Assembly: GCA_963785115.1 (NCBI GenBank)
Contig: CAWATY010000013.1
Location: 1-64,000, forward strand
Length of the DNA stretch: 64,000 nucleotides
Reading direction: 5' to 3'
DNA from: JACCWP01 sp963785115
GTDB lineage: Bacteria; Actinomycetota; Actinomycetes; Propionibacteriales; Nocardioidaceae
Shown here: positions 1 to 8,618 of the stretch, piece after piece
Numbering within the stretch: the stretch's first letter is position 1
Layout of the letters: each line of letters starts with the position of its first letter
Program-made: the position numbers and the translations under genes
Notes under the pieces: generated by a model
The model's input: only the letters and a program-made list of their open reading frames with translations
What the model was told of the DNA's origin: nothing
Databases searched by the model: none

Positions 1-1
1 C

Positions 2-160
2 GCGCTGCTGCGCGGTCTCGACGAGCGGCTGCGGCACGAGACCGGCATGCCGGTGCATGTGGCCGAGGACCCACTGCACTCGGTGGCCATCGGTGCCGGT
101 CGCTGCGTCGAGGAGTTCGAGGCGCTGCACCAGGTGCTCGTCTCCGAGCCCCGCCGATGA
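2..160 (+). CDS. mreB: MreB rod-shape determining protein, C-terminal end (partial)
   Basis: The first 159 bases read as an open frame of about 52 codons ending in TGA at 158-160. The peptide (motifs ALLRGLDERL, VAEDPLHSVAIGAG, ending LVSEPRR) matches the last part of actin-like MreB: LRGLD lies in the final ATPase region and DPLxxVAxGxG is the conserved C-terminal block. MreB filaments under the membrane guide lateral wall synthesis. The gene begins outside the window. Its stop overlaps the mreC ATG by four bases (ATGA at 157-160), so the two are translationally coupled. Confidence 0.9.
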   Translation, partial: ALLRGLDERLRHETGMPVHVAEDPLHSVAIGAGRCVEEFEALHQVLVSEPRR

Positions 161-1080
161 ACCGCCCCGGTCTCCGGGGGATCGGGCCGGAGCGTGGCCA
201 GGCGCGGCGGGCGCGTACCGCGCTGGTCCTCTCGGTGCTGACCGCGGTCACCCTGATGACCCTCGACGCCGGCACCGGCGACGACTCGCCCGTCGAGCCG
301 CTGCGGTCCGCGGCCGGCGAGATGTTCGGACCGCTGGAGACCGGGTTGTCGTCGGTCACCTCGCCGGTGGCCGACGGCGTCGACGTGCTCGGCGACCTCG
401 GGGGACTCCGGGAGGACAACGCCCGGCTCGAGCGCCAGGTTGCCGCCCTGCGTTCTGAGTTGGCGACCGGCGACGCCGACCGCAACCGGCTCGCCCAGTA
501 CGACGCGCTGGCCGGTGTCACCGAGGGCAGTGGCTTCGACCTGGTGCCCGCCCGGGTGGTCGCGATGGGACCCGCGCAGGCGTTCGCCCGAACGGTCACC
601 ATCGATGCCGGTACCGACGACGGGGTCGGCCCGGACATGACGGTGGTGGAGTCCGGGGGGCTCGTCGGCCGGGTGCTCCGCGCCGACCGCTCCACCGCCA
701 CCGTGCTGCTGGCTGTCGATGCCGAGTCGGTGGTCGGCGGGCGCCTCGGCTCGTCCACCGAGCTCGGCTTCCTGCGCGGCAGCGGCGACCTCGGTGACGA
801 CGGTGCCCTCAGCATGGAGCTGGTCGACCCGACGGTCGTGCCCGACGAGGGCGACACCGTCGTCACCTGGGGCTCGCGCGGCGGCGCCCCGTACGTGGCC
901 GGCGTGCCGGTGGGAAAGATCGTCGACGTCATCGCCAGCGCCGGAGACCAGTCGGTGACGGCCGAGGTCGAGCCGTTCGCGGACATGTCGTCGCTGGACC
1001 TGGTCGGCGTCGTCGTCGGACCCGCCGACGACGGTCGGCGCCCCGAGCTGAGCCGGCCGGCCCCGGGTGGGGGGTCGTGA
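157..1080 (+). CDS. mreC: Rod shape-determining protein MreC
   Basis: 307 residues, the usual MreC length. A short basic cytoplasmic N-terminus is followed by one membrane helix (about residues 21-36), a coiled-coil (about 79-120, LGGLREDNARLERQVAALRS) and a paired beta-barrel domain to about 285. MreC is the periplasmic-side scaffold that joins MreB to PBP2 and RodA. In the beta-barrel region DAGTDDGVGPDMTVV and GLVGRV are family-typical. The ATG overlaps the mreB stop and the gene runs into mreD with no gap, so mreBCD-mrdA-rodA is one operon. Confidence 0.95.
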   Translation: MNRPGLRGIGPERGQARRARTALVLSVLTAVTLMTLDAGTGDDSPVEPLRSAAGEMFGPLETGLSSVTSPVADGVDVLGDLGGLREDNARLERQVAALRSELATGDADRNRLAQYDALAGVTEGSGFDLVPARVVAMGPAQAFARTVTIDAGTDDGVGPDMTVVESGGLVGRVLRADRSTATVLLAVDAESVVGGRLGSSTELGFLRGSGDLGDDGALSMELVDPTVVPDEGDTVVTWGSRGGAPYVAGVPVGKIVDVIASAGDQSVTAEVEPFADMSSLDLVGVVVGPADDGRRPELSRPAPGGGS

Positions 1081-1081
1081 C

Positions 1082-1594
1082 GTGACCGCGCTCCGCCCGC
1101 TGGCCGTCGTCGCCCTCGTCCTGGCCACCGTGACGCTGCAGATCGGCCTGTTCACGCACCTGTCGATCGCGGGCGTCGTCCCCGACCTCGCGCTGCTGCT
1201 CGTCGTGGCCGCCGCGCTGGTCCGCGGTCCGGCGTACGGCACCGTCCTGGGACTGCTCGCCGGACTCGCGGTCGACCTGGCACCGCCTGCCGACGGGATC
1301 GCCGGACGCTGGGCGCTCGCGCTCGCGGTGGCCGGCTTCCTGGCCGGCCTGGCCCGCGGCGAGGCCCGGCAGTCGGCGGTCGCCACCGTGGTGACCGTGG
1401 CCGTGTCGTCGTTCGCGGCCACCTCTCTCTATGCGCTGACCGGGCTGGTGCTGCAGGAGCCCGGGGTGACGGTGGCAAGGGCGCTGGAGGTGCTGCCGGT
1501 CTCGGTGCTCTACGACGTGGCGGTGACACCGTTGGTGGTCCCGCTCGCCGTTCTCGCCTTCCGCCGGCTCGACCCGGTCCCGGTGCGCTGGTGA
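1082..1594 (+). CDS. mreD: Rod shape-determining protein MreD
   Basis: A small integral membrane protein of 170 residues with about five hydrophobic helices, as expected for MreD (early helices PLAVVALVLATVTLQIGLF and LALLLVVAAALVRG). It belongs to the elongasome and modulates MreC-PBP2. I start at the GTG at 1082, one base after the mreC stop, because a G-rich Shine-Dalgarno (GGTGGGGGG, about 1066-1074) lies just upstream. An in-frame GTG at 1067 would add five residues but lies inside that ribosome-binding site. Confidence 0.88.
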   Translation: MTALRPLAVVALVLATVTLQIGLFTHLSIAGVVPDLALLLVVAAALVRGPAYGTVLGLLAGLAVDLAPPADGIAGRWALALAVAGFLAGLARGEARQSAVATVVTVAVSSFAATSLYALTGLVLQEPGVTVARALEVLPVSVLYDVAVTPLVVPLAVLAFRRLDPVPVRW

Positions 1595-1610
1595 GCACGG
1601 CGGTGGCCCC

Positions 1611-4600
1611 GTGACCAGTAGGCCGCGGGCGACGGACCTGTCCCGTACCCGCCTGGTCGTCGTGCAGGTGCTGGTGCTGTCGCTGATGGCCACGCTGTTC
1701 GCCCGGCTCTGGTACCTGCAGGTGGTCAGCGGCGACGCCTATCAGGCCCAGGCGGCCGAGAACGCCGTCCGCGACGTGTCCGTGCAGCCCCAGCGCGGCC
1801 TGATCGTCGACGCGATGGGTCGCCCGCTGGCCGCCAGCCGGCAGTCGTGGGTGCTCAGCATCGATCGCACCGCCCTCGCCGAGCTCTCGTCCGAGCGGCG
1901 GGGCGACCTGCTGCACCGGGTCGCGGACATGAGCGGCGTCGGCTACGGCGAGATCCGCGACCGGCTGATGCTGTGCGGCGAGCCCGCGGCCCCGCCGCCG
2001 CCGCGGTGCTGGAACGGGTCGCCCTACCAGCCGGTGCCGGTCGCCGAGGACGTGCCGGAACGGGTGGCGGTGGCCGTCCAGGAGCGCACCGAGGACTTCC
2101 CAGCGGTGGTCGCCGAGCGGCAGACCCTGCGGGACTACCCCGCGCCGTTCGGGGTCAACGCGGCGCACCTGCTCGGCTATCTCAGCCCGGTCACCGGCGA
2201 GGAGTACCAGCGGGCGGAGGACCGCGACGACGACACGCTCACCCCGAGCTCGCTGGTGGGCCGCTCGGGCTTGGAGCGTCAGTACGACCGGTGGCTGCGC
2301 GGGGTGCCGGGGTTCGAGGCCCTCGGGGTCGACTCGCTGGGCCGGGTGCTCGGGCTGGAGAACAGCAGCGACCCGGTGCCGGGCGACACGCTGGTGACGA
2401 GCATCGACGCCCGCGTGCAGGCGGTGGTCGAGAGCGAGCTGCGGGAGGCGATCATGCTCGCCCGACAGACCCAGGACGAGGTCACCGGCCGCCCGTACGA
2501 GGCGACCTCGGGCGCCACCATCGTGCTCGACCCCGACGACGGCCGGGTGATCGCCATGGCCAGCTTCCCCAGCTACAACCCGGAGGTGTGGGTCGGCGGG
2601 ATCAGCAGTCGCCAGCTGGAGCAGCTGTACTCGCAGCGCTCCGGCGAGCCGCTGCTGTCCCGGCCCACCCAGGGCCAGCTCGCGCCGGGGTCGACGTTCA
2701 AGCCGTTCAGCACCGCCGGCGCGCTGCAGCACGGGTACTCGACCTCGACCCAGCTGGAGTGCTCCAGCAGCTACACCGTCGGGGGACGCACGTTCAAGAA
2801 CTACGAGTCCGCGGCGCACGGCTACCTGACCTTCGCCGAGGCGCTGCAGCTGTCCTGCGACACGTTCTTCTACCGGATCGGCTATGCCAAGTGGCTGCAG
2901 CAGGGCGCCGACGCGGCCGACGTCAACGCCCCCGACGTGCTGGTCGACAACGCCAAGGACTTCGGCTTCGGACGGCCCACCGGCATCGACCTGCCGGGCG
3001 AGGCCAGCGGCCGGATCGCCGACCGGCGCTGGAAGCTGCAGTACTGGAAGGACAACAAGGACTACTACTGCAAGGTCGCCGAGGAGTCCGGCAGCGACTA
3101 CCTGCACGTCTTCGCCCGCGAGTTCTGCGTCGAGGGCTACGCCTATCGCGCCGGCGACGCCGTGAACTTCATCATCGGCCAGGGCGACACGACGCTGACA
3201 CCGATGCAGCTTGCGGTCGGCTACGCGACGCTGGTCAACGGCGGCGTGCTGTACGAGCCGCGGGTGGCCAAGGCGATCCTCAGCCCCGACGGCGACGTCG
3301 TGCGCCGCATCCCGCCCGAGTCGCGGGGCCGGGTCCCGGTGCCGCAGCGCTACCTCGACTACATCGACAACGCGCTGCAGGGCACCCCGCGGATCGGCAC
3401 CCTCGCCTGGAAGATGGGCGGCTTCCCGCTGGACCAGGTGCACATGCGTGCCAAGACCGGAACCGCCGAGGTCTACGGCAAGCAGACGACCTCGTGGCTG
3501 GCCACCTACAACGAGGACTTCGTCGTCGTTCAGATGATCGAGCAGGGCGGTACCGGGTCGGGGGCGTCCGGCGACGGGGTGCGCCGCATCTGGGAGGCGC
3601 TGTACGGGATCGACGGCTCGACGGTGCACCCGGGCCGCGCGCTCATCCACGGCGTGCAACCGCCGATCACGCTGCCGACCGTGGACGCCGCCGGCGTCAT
3701 CGAGCCGCCGGGCGAGCAGCGCAGCACGCCACCACACCGGTCCGGCCGAAACCGGTCCCGGCGCGGGGGCGACACGGCGGAGACAGGCCGGCGACAGGTC
3801 GGCGACAGGTCGGCGACATGGCCGGCGACACGGGAGGCAACGGTGGTAGCGACGCTGCCGACGCGTACCGCCCGGCGGCCGGCGATGGTGGCACCGCGGC
3901 GGCCGCTGCGCTGGTGGCGGCAGGTCGACTGGCTGCTGGTCGGCACGGTGCTGGCGCTGTTGGGCATCGGCATGGTGCTGGTGTGGTCGGCGACCCTGCA
4001 CCGAGACGACCTCACCCACGGCGACCCGGCGGCCTACCTGCGCAAGCAGGGGATCAACGCGGCGATCGGCCTGGTCCTCGCGGCCGTGGTGGCAGCGACC
4101 GACCACCGCTGGCTGCGGGTCTGGGCGCCGGTGGTCTACCTGCTCTCGATCGCGGGACTCGCGCTGATCTTCGTGCCCGGTGTCGGCGCCACGGTCAACG
4201 GGTCGCACTCGTGGCTGATGGTCGGCGGACTGTCGCTGCAGCCGGCCGAGATGGCCAAGTTCGGCGTGGTGCTGGGGATGGCGCTGGTGCTCGCAGAGCG
4301 GACCGAGGCGCACCTGCGCCGCGGGGTCAACGCCGTCGACGTGGTGCCGGCGCTCGTGATCGCGGCCGTGCCCGCCCTGCTCATCCTCGCCCAGCCCGAC
4401 CTCGGCACCTTGATGGTGCTCACCGCGACGGTGTTCGGCGTGATCGGGCTGTCCGGTGCCCCGAAGCGCTGGCTCGTCGTGCTCGCCGGTGGCGGGGCGG
4501 CCGTGGTCGTCGCCGCGGTGCAGACCGGGCTGCTGGAGTCGTACCAGCTGCTGCGCTTCGAGGCGTTCACCGACCCGTCGCTCGACCCGCGCGGAGCCGG

Positions 4601-5075
4601 CTACAACACCATCCAGGCCAGGATCGCGATCGGCAACGGGGGAGCGACCGGACAGGGGTTGTTCGACGGCACGCAGACCCAGTCGGGCTTCGTGCCCGAG
4701 CAGCACACCGACTTCGTGTTCACGGTGGCGGGCGAGGAGCTCGGCCTGGTGGGCGCCGGGGTGGTGGTCGCGCTGTTCGCGCTGCTGCTGTGGCGAGCAC
4801 TGCGGATCGCGCGCAACGCCGACGACCTGTTCGGCCGGGTGGCCGCCGCCGGCGTGGCCTGCTGGTTCGGCTTCCAGGCCTTCCAGAACATCGGAATGTG
4901 TCTCGGCATCATGCCGGTCACCGGCGTGCCGCTGCCGCTGGTGTCGTACGGCGGCACCTCGATGTTCGCCTCGCTCACCGCCGTCGGCCTGCTGCTCAAC
5001 ATCCACCTGCGCACCCAGCGCCGAGCCGGCCACGGCGTCGTCGTCCAGTCCCGCCTCTCCCGCTCCCGCTTCTGA
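1611..5075 (+). CDS. mrdA-rodA: PBP2 (MrdA) and RodA in one uninterrupted frame, 1154 codons
   Basis: Residues 1-700 are a class B penicillin-binding protein: membrane anchor near 20-38, dimerisation region, then a transpeptidase with S361-T-F-K364 (nucleophile box), SCD in place of the SxN box (E. coli PBP2 has SSD) and K615-T-G. PBP2 cross-links lateral-wall peptidoglycan. After an Arg-rich, low-complexity stretch (about 700-757) the same frame enters a complete SEDS glycosyltransferase, RodA. No stop separates them. The PBP2 C-terminus should lie outside the membrane and the RodA N-terminus inside, and the linker has no membrane helix, so a single working polypeptide is topologically unlikely. 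The join lies in an 11-bp repeat array (3771-3838) with an odd 12-base unit. Removing one base there ends mrdA at TAG 3847-3849, the normal arrangement. Confidence 0.85.
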   Translation: MTSRPRATDLSRTRLVVVQVLVLSLMATLFARLWYLQVVSGDAYQAQAAENAVRDVSVQPQRGLIVDAMGRPLAASRQSWVLSIDRTALAELSSERRGDLLHRVADMSGVGYGEIRDRLMLCGEPAAPPPPRCWNGSPYQPVPVAEDVPERVAVAVQERTEDFPAVVAERQTLRDYPAPFGVNAAHLLGYLSPVTGEEYQRAEDRDDDTLTPSSLVGRSGLERQYDRWLRGVPGFEALGVDSLGRVLGLENSSDPVPGDTLVTSIDARVQAVVESELREAIMLARQTQDEVTGRPYEATSGATIVLDPDDGRVIAMASFPSYNPEVWVGGISSRQLEQLYSQRSGEPLLSRPTQGQLAPGSTFKPFSTAGALQHGYSTSTQLECSSSYTVGGRTFKNYESAAHGYLTFAEALQLSCDTFFYRIGYAKWLQQGADAADVNAPDVLVDNAKDFGFGRPTGIDLPGEASGRIADRRWKLQYWKDNKDYYCKVAEESGSDYLHVFAREFCVEGYAYRAGDAVNFIIGQGDTTLTPMQLAVGYATLVNGGVLYEPRVAKAILSPDGDVVRRIPPESRGRVPVPQRYLDYIDNALQGTPRIGTLAWKMGGFPLDQVHMRAKTGTAEVYGKQTTSWLATYNEDFVVVQMIEQGGTGSGASGDGVRRIWEALYGIDGSTVHPGRALIHGVQPPITLPTVDAAGVIEPPGEQRSTPPHRSGRNRSRRGGDTAETGRRQVGDRSATWPATREATVVATLPTRTARRPAMVAPRRPLRWWRQVDWLLVGTVLALLGIGMVLVWSATLHRDDLTHGDPAAYLRKQGINAAIGLVLAAVVAATDHRWLRVWAPVVYLLSIAGLALIFVPGVGATVNGSHSWLMVGGLSLQPAEMAKFGVVLGMALVLAERTEAHLRRGVNAVDVVPALVIAAVPALLILAQPDLGTLMVLTATVFGVIGLSGAPKRWLVVLAGGGAAVVVAAVQTGLLESYQLLRFEAFTDPSLDPRGAGYNTIQARIAIGNGGATGQGLFDGTQTQSGFVPEQHTDFVFTVAGEELGLVGAGVVVALFALLLWRALRIARNADDLFGRVAAAGVACWFGFQAFQNIGMCLGIMPVTGVPLPLVSYGGTSMFASLTAVGLLLNIHLRTQRRAGHGVVVQSRLSRSRF
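3771..3838 (+). repeat. Imperfect 11-bp tandem repeat at the mrdA-rodA join
   Basis: Six units follow consensus GACAGGYCGGC: 3771-3781, 3782-3792, 3793-3803, 3804-3814, 3815-3826 and 3827-3838. The middle two are identical. The unit at 3815-3826 reads GACATGGCCGGC, one base longer than GACAGGCCGGC at 3782-3792; T3819 is the natural candidate for the extra base. Because the unit is not a multiple of three, any change in copy number also shifts the frame between mrdA and rodA. Confidence 0.85.
3843..5075 (+). CDS. rodA: RodA SEDS peptidoglycan glycosyltransferase, probable independent start inside the fused frame
   Basis: Read from GTG 3843 this is a 410-residue, roughly ten-helix SEDS protein, the family's normal size. 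RodA polymerises lipid II into glycan strands with PBP2. Family marks include WSAT in the first loop, LMVGGLSLQPAEMAKFG (the P-A-E-x-x-K block), AQPDLGT, and GMCLGIMPVTGVPLPLVSYGGTS near the C-terminus. The start is supported by a strong GGGAGG at 3832-3837, five bases upstream. A later in-frame ATG at 3885 (MVAPRRPL) is an alternative. The nested relation to the long frame is unusual; see the PBP2-RodA entry. Confidence 0.75.
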   Translation: MVATLPTRTARRPAMVAPRRPLRWWRQVDWLLVGTVLALLGIGMVLVWSATLHRDDLTHGDPAAYLRKQGINAAIGLVLAAVVAATDHRWLRVWAPVVYLLSIAGLALIFVPGVGATVNGSHSWLMVGGLSLQPAEMAKFGVVLGMALVLAERTEAHLRRGVNAVDVVPALVIAAVPALLILAQPDLGTLMVLTATVFGVIGLSGAPKRWLVVLAGGGAAVVVAAVQTGLLESYQLLRFEAFTDPSLDPRGAGYNTIQARIAIGNGGATGQGLFDGTQTQSGFVPEQHTDFVFTVAGEELGLVGAGVVVALFALLLWRALRIARNADDLFGRVAAAGVACWFGFQAFQNIGMCLGIMPVTGVPLPLVSYGGTSMFASLTAVGLLLNIHLRTQRRAGHGVVVQSRLSRSRF

Positions 5076-5077
5076 CC

Positions 5078-5139
5078 GGGTTTCGCAAGTCGGCTTGCGA
5101 AACCCGCACTCGCCCCGCGTCATATGACGGGGCGAGTGC
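5078..5139. terminator. Two adjacent inverted repeats between convergent rodA and permease
   Basis: Three bases after the rodA stop is a perfect dyad, GGGTTTCGCAAG (5078-5089) with CTTGCGAAACCC (5094-5105) around a 4-base loop. A second follows directly: GCACTCGCCCC (5106-5116) with GGGGCGAGTGC (5129-5139) around a centre containing CGTCATATGACG. A third copy of GGGGCGAGTG stands at 5149-5158. The position between two converging genes suggests a bidirectional terminator. No U-tract follows either stem, so termination efficiency is not established. Confidence 0.6.
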
Positions 5140-5161
5140 GGACTTCGCGGGGCGAGTGGCG

Positions 5162-6550
5162 TCAGGTGCTGGATGAAGCCCGCATGCCCTGGCGCTGCCG
5201 CAGGACACCGATCGCCGCGATCGCGGCGGTCAGCGCCAGGGTGAGCCACAGCAGCAGCTTGAAGCCGTCGCGGAAGGCCATGAAGACCACGGTGAACGTG
5301 ATGAACCCGATCACGATCCACGTCAGCACCGGGTAGGCCCACATCTTCAGCTCGAGCTCGGACTCGTCGGTCTGCCGGCGCATCAGCAGCTGCGAGACCG
5401 CGATCACCAGGTAGACCAACAGCGCGATCGCGCCGGAGGTGGCCAGCAGGTACTCGAAGATCTTGCTCGGCAGCACGTAGTTGCCGATGACCGCGGCGAA
5501 GCCGACGGCCGTGCTGGCGAGGATCGCCCAGGTCGGGACACCGTTGGCGCGCACCTTGCTCCAGGACTTCGGCGCCTCACCGCGCTTCGACAGCGAGTAC
5601 GCCATCCGCGAGGCGGTGTAGAGCGCGGAGTTGAGGCAGGACGCCACCGCGGTCAGCACGACGAGGTCGAGCAACCAGGACAGCTCGCTGAGTCCCATCA
5701 CGTCGAGCGCCGCCTGGAACGAGCCCTTGGGCAGGCTCGGGTTCTGCCACGACACCAGCGAGCAGACCACGAACATCGAGCCCAGGTAGAACAGGCTGAT
5801 CCGCCAGATCACCGAGTTGACCGCGCGCCGGATGCCCTTGGCCGGGTCGGCGGACTCCGCGGCCGCGATGGTCACGATCTCGGTGCCCATGAAGGTGAAC
5901 ATCGTGATCAGCATCGCCGTCAGCACGGCGCCGAACCCCTCGGGCATGAAGCCGCCGTCTTCGTACAGCCGGCTCACCCCCGAGACCTCCGACGACGGCA
6001 GCATGCCGAAGATCGCCAGCAGCCCGATCGCGATGAAGCCGACGATCGCGACGACCTTGATCAGCGCGAACCAGAACTCGAACTCGCCGTAGTTGCCGAC
6101 GCTCACCAGGTTGGTGCCGGTCAGCAGCGCCGTGACCAGCAGCGCGAAGACCCACTGCGGCACGTCGGGCACCCACTCGGCCAGGACGACCGCGGCCGCG
6201 GTCGCCTCTACCGGGATGACGATCACCCAGAACCACCAGTACAGCCAGCCGATCGAGAAGCCCGCCCACGGCCCGATCGCTCGCTCGGCGTACGTCGAGA
6301 ACGACCCGCTGTCCGGCTGGCTGACCGCCATCTCGCCGAGCATCCGCATCACCAGCACGACCAGCGTCCCGGCCAGCAGGTACGACAGCAGCACGGCCGG
6401 ACCGGCAGTCGCCACCGCCTCGCCGGACCCGATGAAGATGCCCGCACCGATCACGCCGGCGATCGAGATCATCGTGATGTGTCGCTGCTTCAGCCCGTTG
6501 CCGAGCTGGCCGGAGCCGGCCGCCGGGTCGTCGGTGCGCGTGTCCGCCAT
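5162..6550 (-). CDS. APC-family amino acid permease (GabP/AnsP type)
   Basis: 462 residues with about twelve membrane helices. The N-terminal block (GLKQRHITMISIAGVIGAGIF, then GSGEAVATAGPAVLLSYL) is the signature of the amino acid transporter (AAT) subfamily that includes GABA, asparagine, proline and aromatic permeases; EMAVSQPDSGSFSTYAERAIG is also typical. It imports an amino acid with protons; the substrate cannot be read from the sequence. I use the ATG at 6550 (MADTRTDDP); longer in-frame starts up to 6586 would add up to twelve residues. It is convergent with rodA and divergent from the radical SAM gene. Confidence 0.85.
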   Translation of the reverse strand: MADTRTDDPAAGSGQLGNGLKQRHITMISIAGVIGAGIFIGSGEAVATAGPAVLLSYLLAGTLVVLVMRMLGEMAVSQPDSGSFSTYAERAIGPWAGFSIGWLYWWFWVIVIPVEATAAAVVLAEWVPDVPQWVFALLVTALLTGTNLVSVGNYGEFEFWFALIKVVAIVGFIAIGLLAIFGMLPSSEVSGVSRLYEDGGFMPEGFGAVLTAMLITMFTFMGTEIVTIAAAESADPAKGIRRAVNSVIWRISLFYLGSMFVVCSLVSWQNPSLPKGSFQAALDVMGLSELSWLLDLVVLTAVASCLNSALYTASRMAYSLSKRGEAPKSWSKVRANGVPTWAILASTAVGFAAVIGNYVLPSKIFEYLLATSGAIALLVYLVIAVSQLLMRRQTDESELELKMWAYPVLTWIVIGFITFTVVFMAFRDGFKLLLWLTLALTAAIAAIGVLRQRQGMRASSST

Positions 6551-6674
6551 GGGCGTCAGCATCCCCCCGCCCGGCCGCGCCCACACCTCGGGGACCGGCC
6601 AGGCGGGGCCGCGGCGTTACCCTGGACCGACCGCGTCCCGTCACACCCCCGTCGAAACCGGAGTCCTCTCCCGC

Positions 6675-8618
6675 ATGCCCGTCGAGTCGGTCTTCGCGCA
6701 GCTCGAGCCGTTGCTGCCCCAGGTGAGCAAGCCGATCCAGTACGTGGGCGGCGAGCTCAACTCCGTCGTCAAGGACTGGGAGGCCCCCGACGGCTCGACG
6801 ATGGTCCGCTGGGCGCTGATGTACCCCGACGCGTACGAGGTCGGGCTGCCCAACCAGGGGCTGCAGATCCTCTACGAGGTGCTCAACGAGCGTGACTGGC
6901 TGCTCGCCGAGCGCACCTACGCGGTGTTCCCCGACATGGAGCGCCGGATGCGCGACCACGGGGTGCCTCAGTTCACCGTCGACGGCCACCGTCCGGTGGG
7001 TGCGTTCGACCTGCTCGGCGTCTCGTTCGCCACCGAGCTCGGCTACACCAACCTGCTCACCGCCCTCGACCTGGCGGGGATCCCGCTGCACAGCGCCGAC
7101 CGGACCGACGACCACCCGGTCGTGGTGGTGGGCGGGCACGCGGCGTTCAACCCCGAGCCGGTCGCCGACTTCGTCGACGCCGTGGTGCTCGGCGACGGCG
7201 AGGAGGTCGTGCTCGCCATCAGCGAGGTCGTGCGGGAGTGGAAGGACGAGGGTCGCCCCGGCGGGCGCGACGGGGTCCTGCTGCGACTGGCCGCCTCGGG
7301 CGGGGTGTACGTGCCGCGCTTCTACGACGTCGACTACACCGATGACGGCGCGGTCCTCGCGGTGCGTCCCAACCGCGACGGCGTCCCCTGGCGGGTGCGC
7401 AAGCACACGGTCATGGACCTCGACTCGTGGCCGTACCCCAAGAACCCGCTGGTGCCGCTGGCCGAGACCGTGCACGAGCGCTACTCCGTCGAGATCTTCC
7501 GCGGCTGCACCCGAGGCTGCCGGTTCTGCCAGGCGGGCATGATCACCCGGCCGGTGCGCGAGCGCAGCATCACCGCCATCGGCGACATGGTCCAGCGCGG
7601 CATCGAGCGGTCCGGGCTCGACGAGGTGGGGTTGCTGAGCCTGTCCAGCGCCGACCACTCCGAGATCGGCGCGGTGGCCAAGGGGCTCGCCGACCGCTAC
7701 GAGGGCACCAACATCTCGCTGTCGCTGCCCTCGACCCGCGTCGACGCCTTCAACGTCACCCTGGCCAACGAGCTCAGCCGCAACGGCCGGCGCTCCGGGC
7801 TGACGTTCGCGCCGGAAGGCGGCAGCGAGCGGCTCCGCAAGGTGATCAACAAGATGGTCACCGAGGACGACCTCATCGAGACGGTGACGACCGCGTACGC
7901 CAACGGCTGGCGCCAGGTCAAGCTCTACTTCATGTGCGGTCTGCCGACAGAGACCGACGACGACGTGATGCAGATCGGTGAGTTGGCCAAGCGGGTGATC
8001 GAGACCGGCCGCGAGGTGTCGGGCCGGCGCGACATCCGGTGCACGGTGTCGATCGGCGGCTTCGTGCCCAAGCCGCACACGCCGTTCCAGTGGGCCTCGC
8101 AGCTCGACCACCAGACGACCGACGCCCGACTCGCCCGGCTGCGGGAGTCGGTGCGGTCGGACAAGCGGTACGGCCGCGCGATCGGCTTCCGCTACCACGA
8201 CGGCCGCCCGGGCACGATCGAGGGACTGCTCTCGCGCGGCGACCGGCGGGTCGGCCGGGTCATCGAGGCGGTGTGGCGTGACGGCGGCCGCTTCGACGGC
8301 TGGAGCGAGCACTTCTCGTACGAGCGGTGGGAGCAGGCCTGCACCGAGGTGCTGGCCGACGAGCCCGTCGACCTCGACTGGTACACGACGCGCGAGCGCG
8401 GCGTCGACGAGGTGCTGCCCTGGGACCACCTCGACGCCGGCCTCGACCGCGACTGGCTGTGGGAGGACTGGCAGGACGCCCTCGACCCGGAGGGCGCCAT
8501 CGAGGTCGAGGACTGCCGCTGGACGCCCTGCTACGACTGCGGTGTCTGCCCCGACCTGGGCACCGAGATCCAGGTCGGCCCCACCGGCAAGCAGCTGCTG
8601 CCGCTCTCCGTGGTGTGA
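6675..8618 (+). CDS. TIGR03960-family radical SAM protein with B12-binding-like domain
   Basis: 647 residues. An N-terminal cobalamin-binding-like alpha/beta domain (to about 250) is followed by a radical SAM barrel whose [4Fe-4S] ligands are C278-x3-C282-x2-C285 (CTRGCRFCQAG). A further Cys cluster lies near the C-terminus (CYDCGVC). The family is widely conserved in actinobacteria next to a DUF2344 (TIGR03936) gene, and in some bacteria the two are fused; the reaction is unknown, with a role in RNA or ribosome biology suspected only from the rne neighbourhood. Here the partner lies about 6 kb away at 14397. ATG 6675 is chosen because earlier in-frame codons read as non-coding and overlap the divergent permease. 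Confidence 0.9.
   Translation: MPVESVFAQLEPLLPQVSKPIQYVGGELNSVVKDWEAPDGSTMVRWALMYPDAYEVGLPNQGLQILYEVLNERDWLLAERTYAVFPDMERRMRDHGVPQFTVDGHRPVGAFDLLGVSFATELGYTNLLTALDLAGIPLHSADRTDDHPVVVVGGHAAFNPEPVADFVDAVVLGDGEEVVLAISEVVREWKDEGRPGGRDGVLLRLAASGGVYVPRFYDVDYTDDGAVLAVRPNRDGVPWRVRKHTVMDLDSWPYPKNPLVPLAETVHERYSVEIFRGCTRGCRFCQAGMITRPVRERSITAIGDMVQRGIERSGLDEVGLLSLSSADHSEIGAVAKGLADRYEGTNISLSLPSTRVDAFNVTLANELSRNGRRSGLTFAPEGGSERLRKVINKMVTEDDLIETVTTAYANGWRQVKLYFMCGLPTETDDDVMQIGELAKRVIETGREVSGRRDIRCTVSIGGFVPKPHTPFQWASQLDHQTTDARLARLRESVRSDKRYGRAIGFRYHDGRPGTIEGLLSRGDRRVGRVIEAVWRDGGRFDGWSEHFSYERWEQACTEVLADEPVDLDWYTTRERGVDEVLPWDHLDAGLDRDWLWEDWQDALDPEGAIEVEDCRWTPCYDCGVCPDLGTEIQVGPTGKQLLPLSVV

Noticed and set aside
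1152..5342. A 1396-codon open frame on the minus strand over mrdA-rodA, and similar long antisense frames at 21210-23792 and 17848-20748
   Set aside because: These lie opposite clear genes, have biased composition (Arg, His, Gly) and no domains. Long antisense frames are expected at about 70% GC with strong third-position GC.
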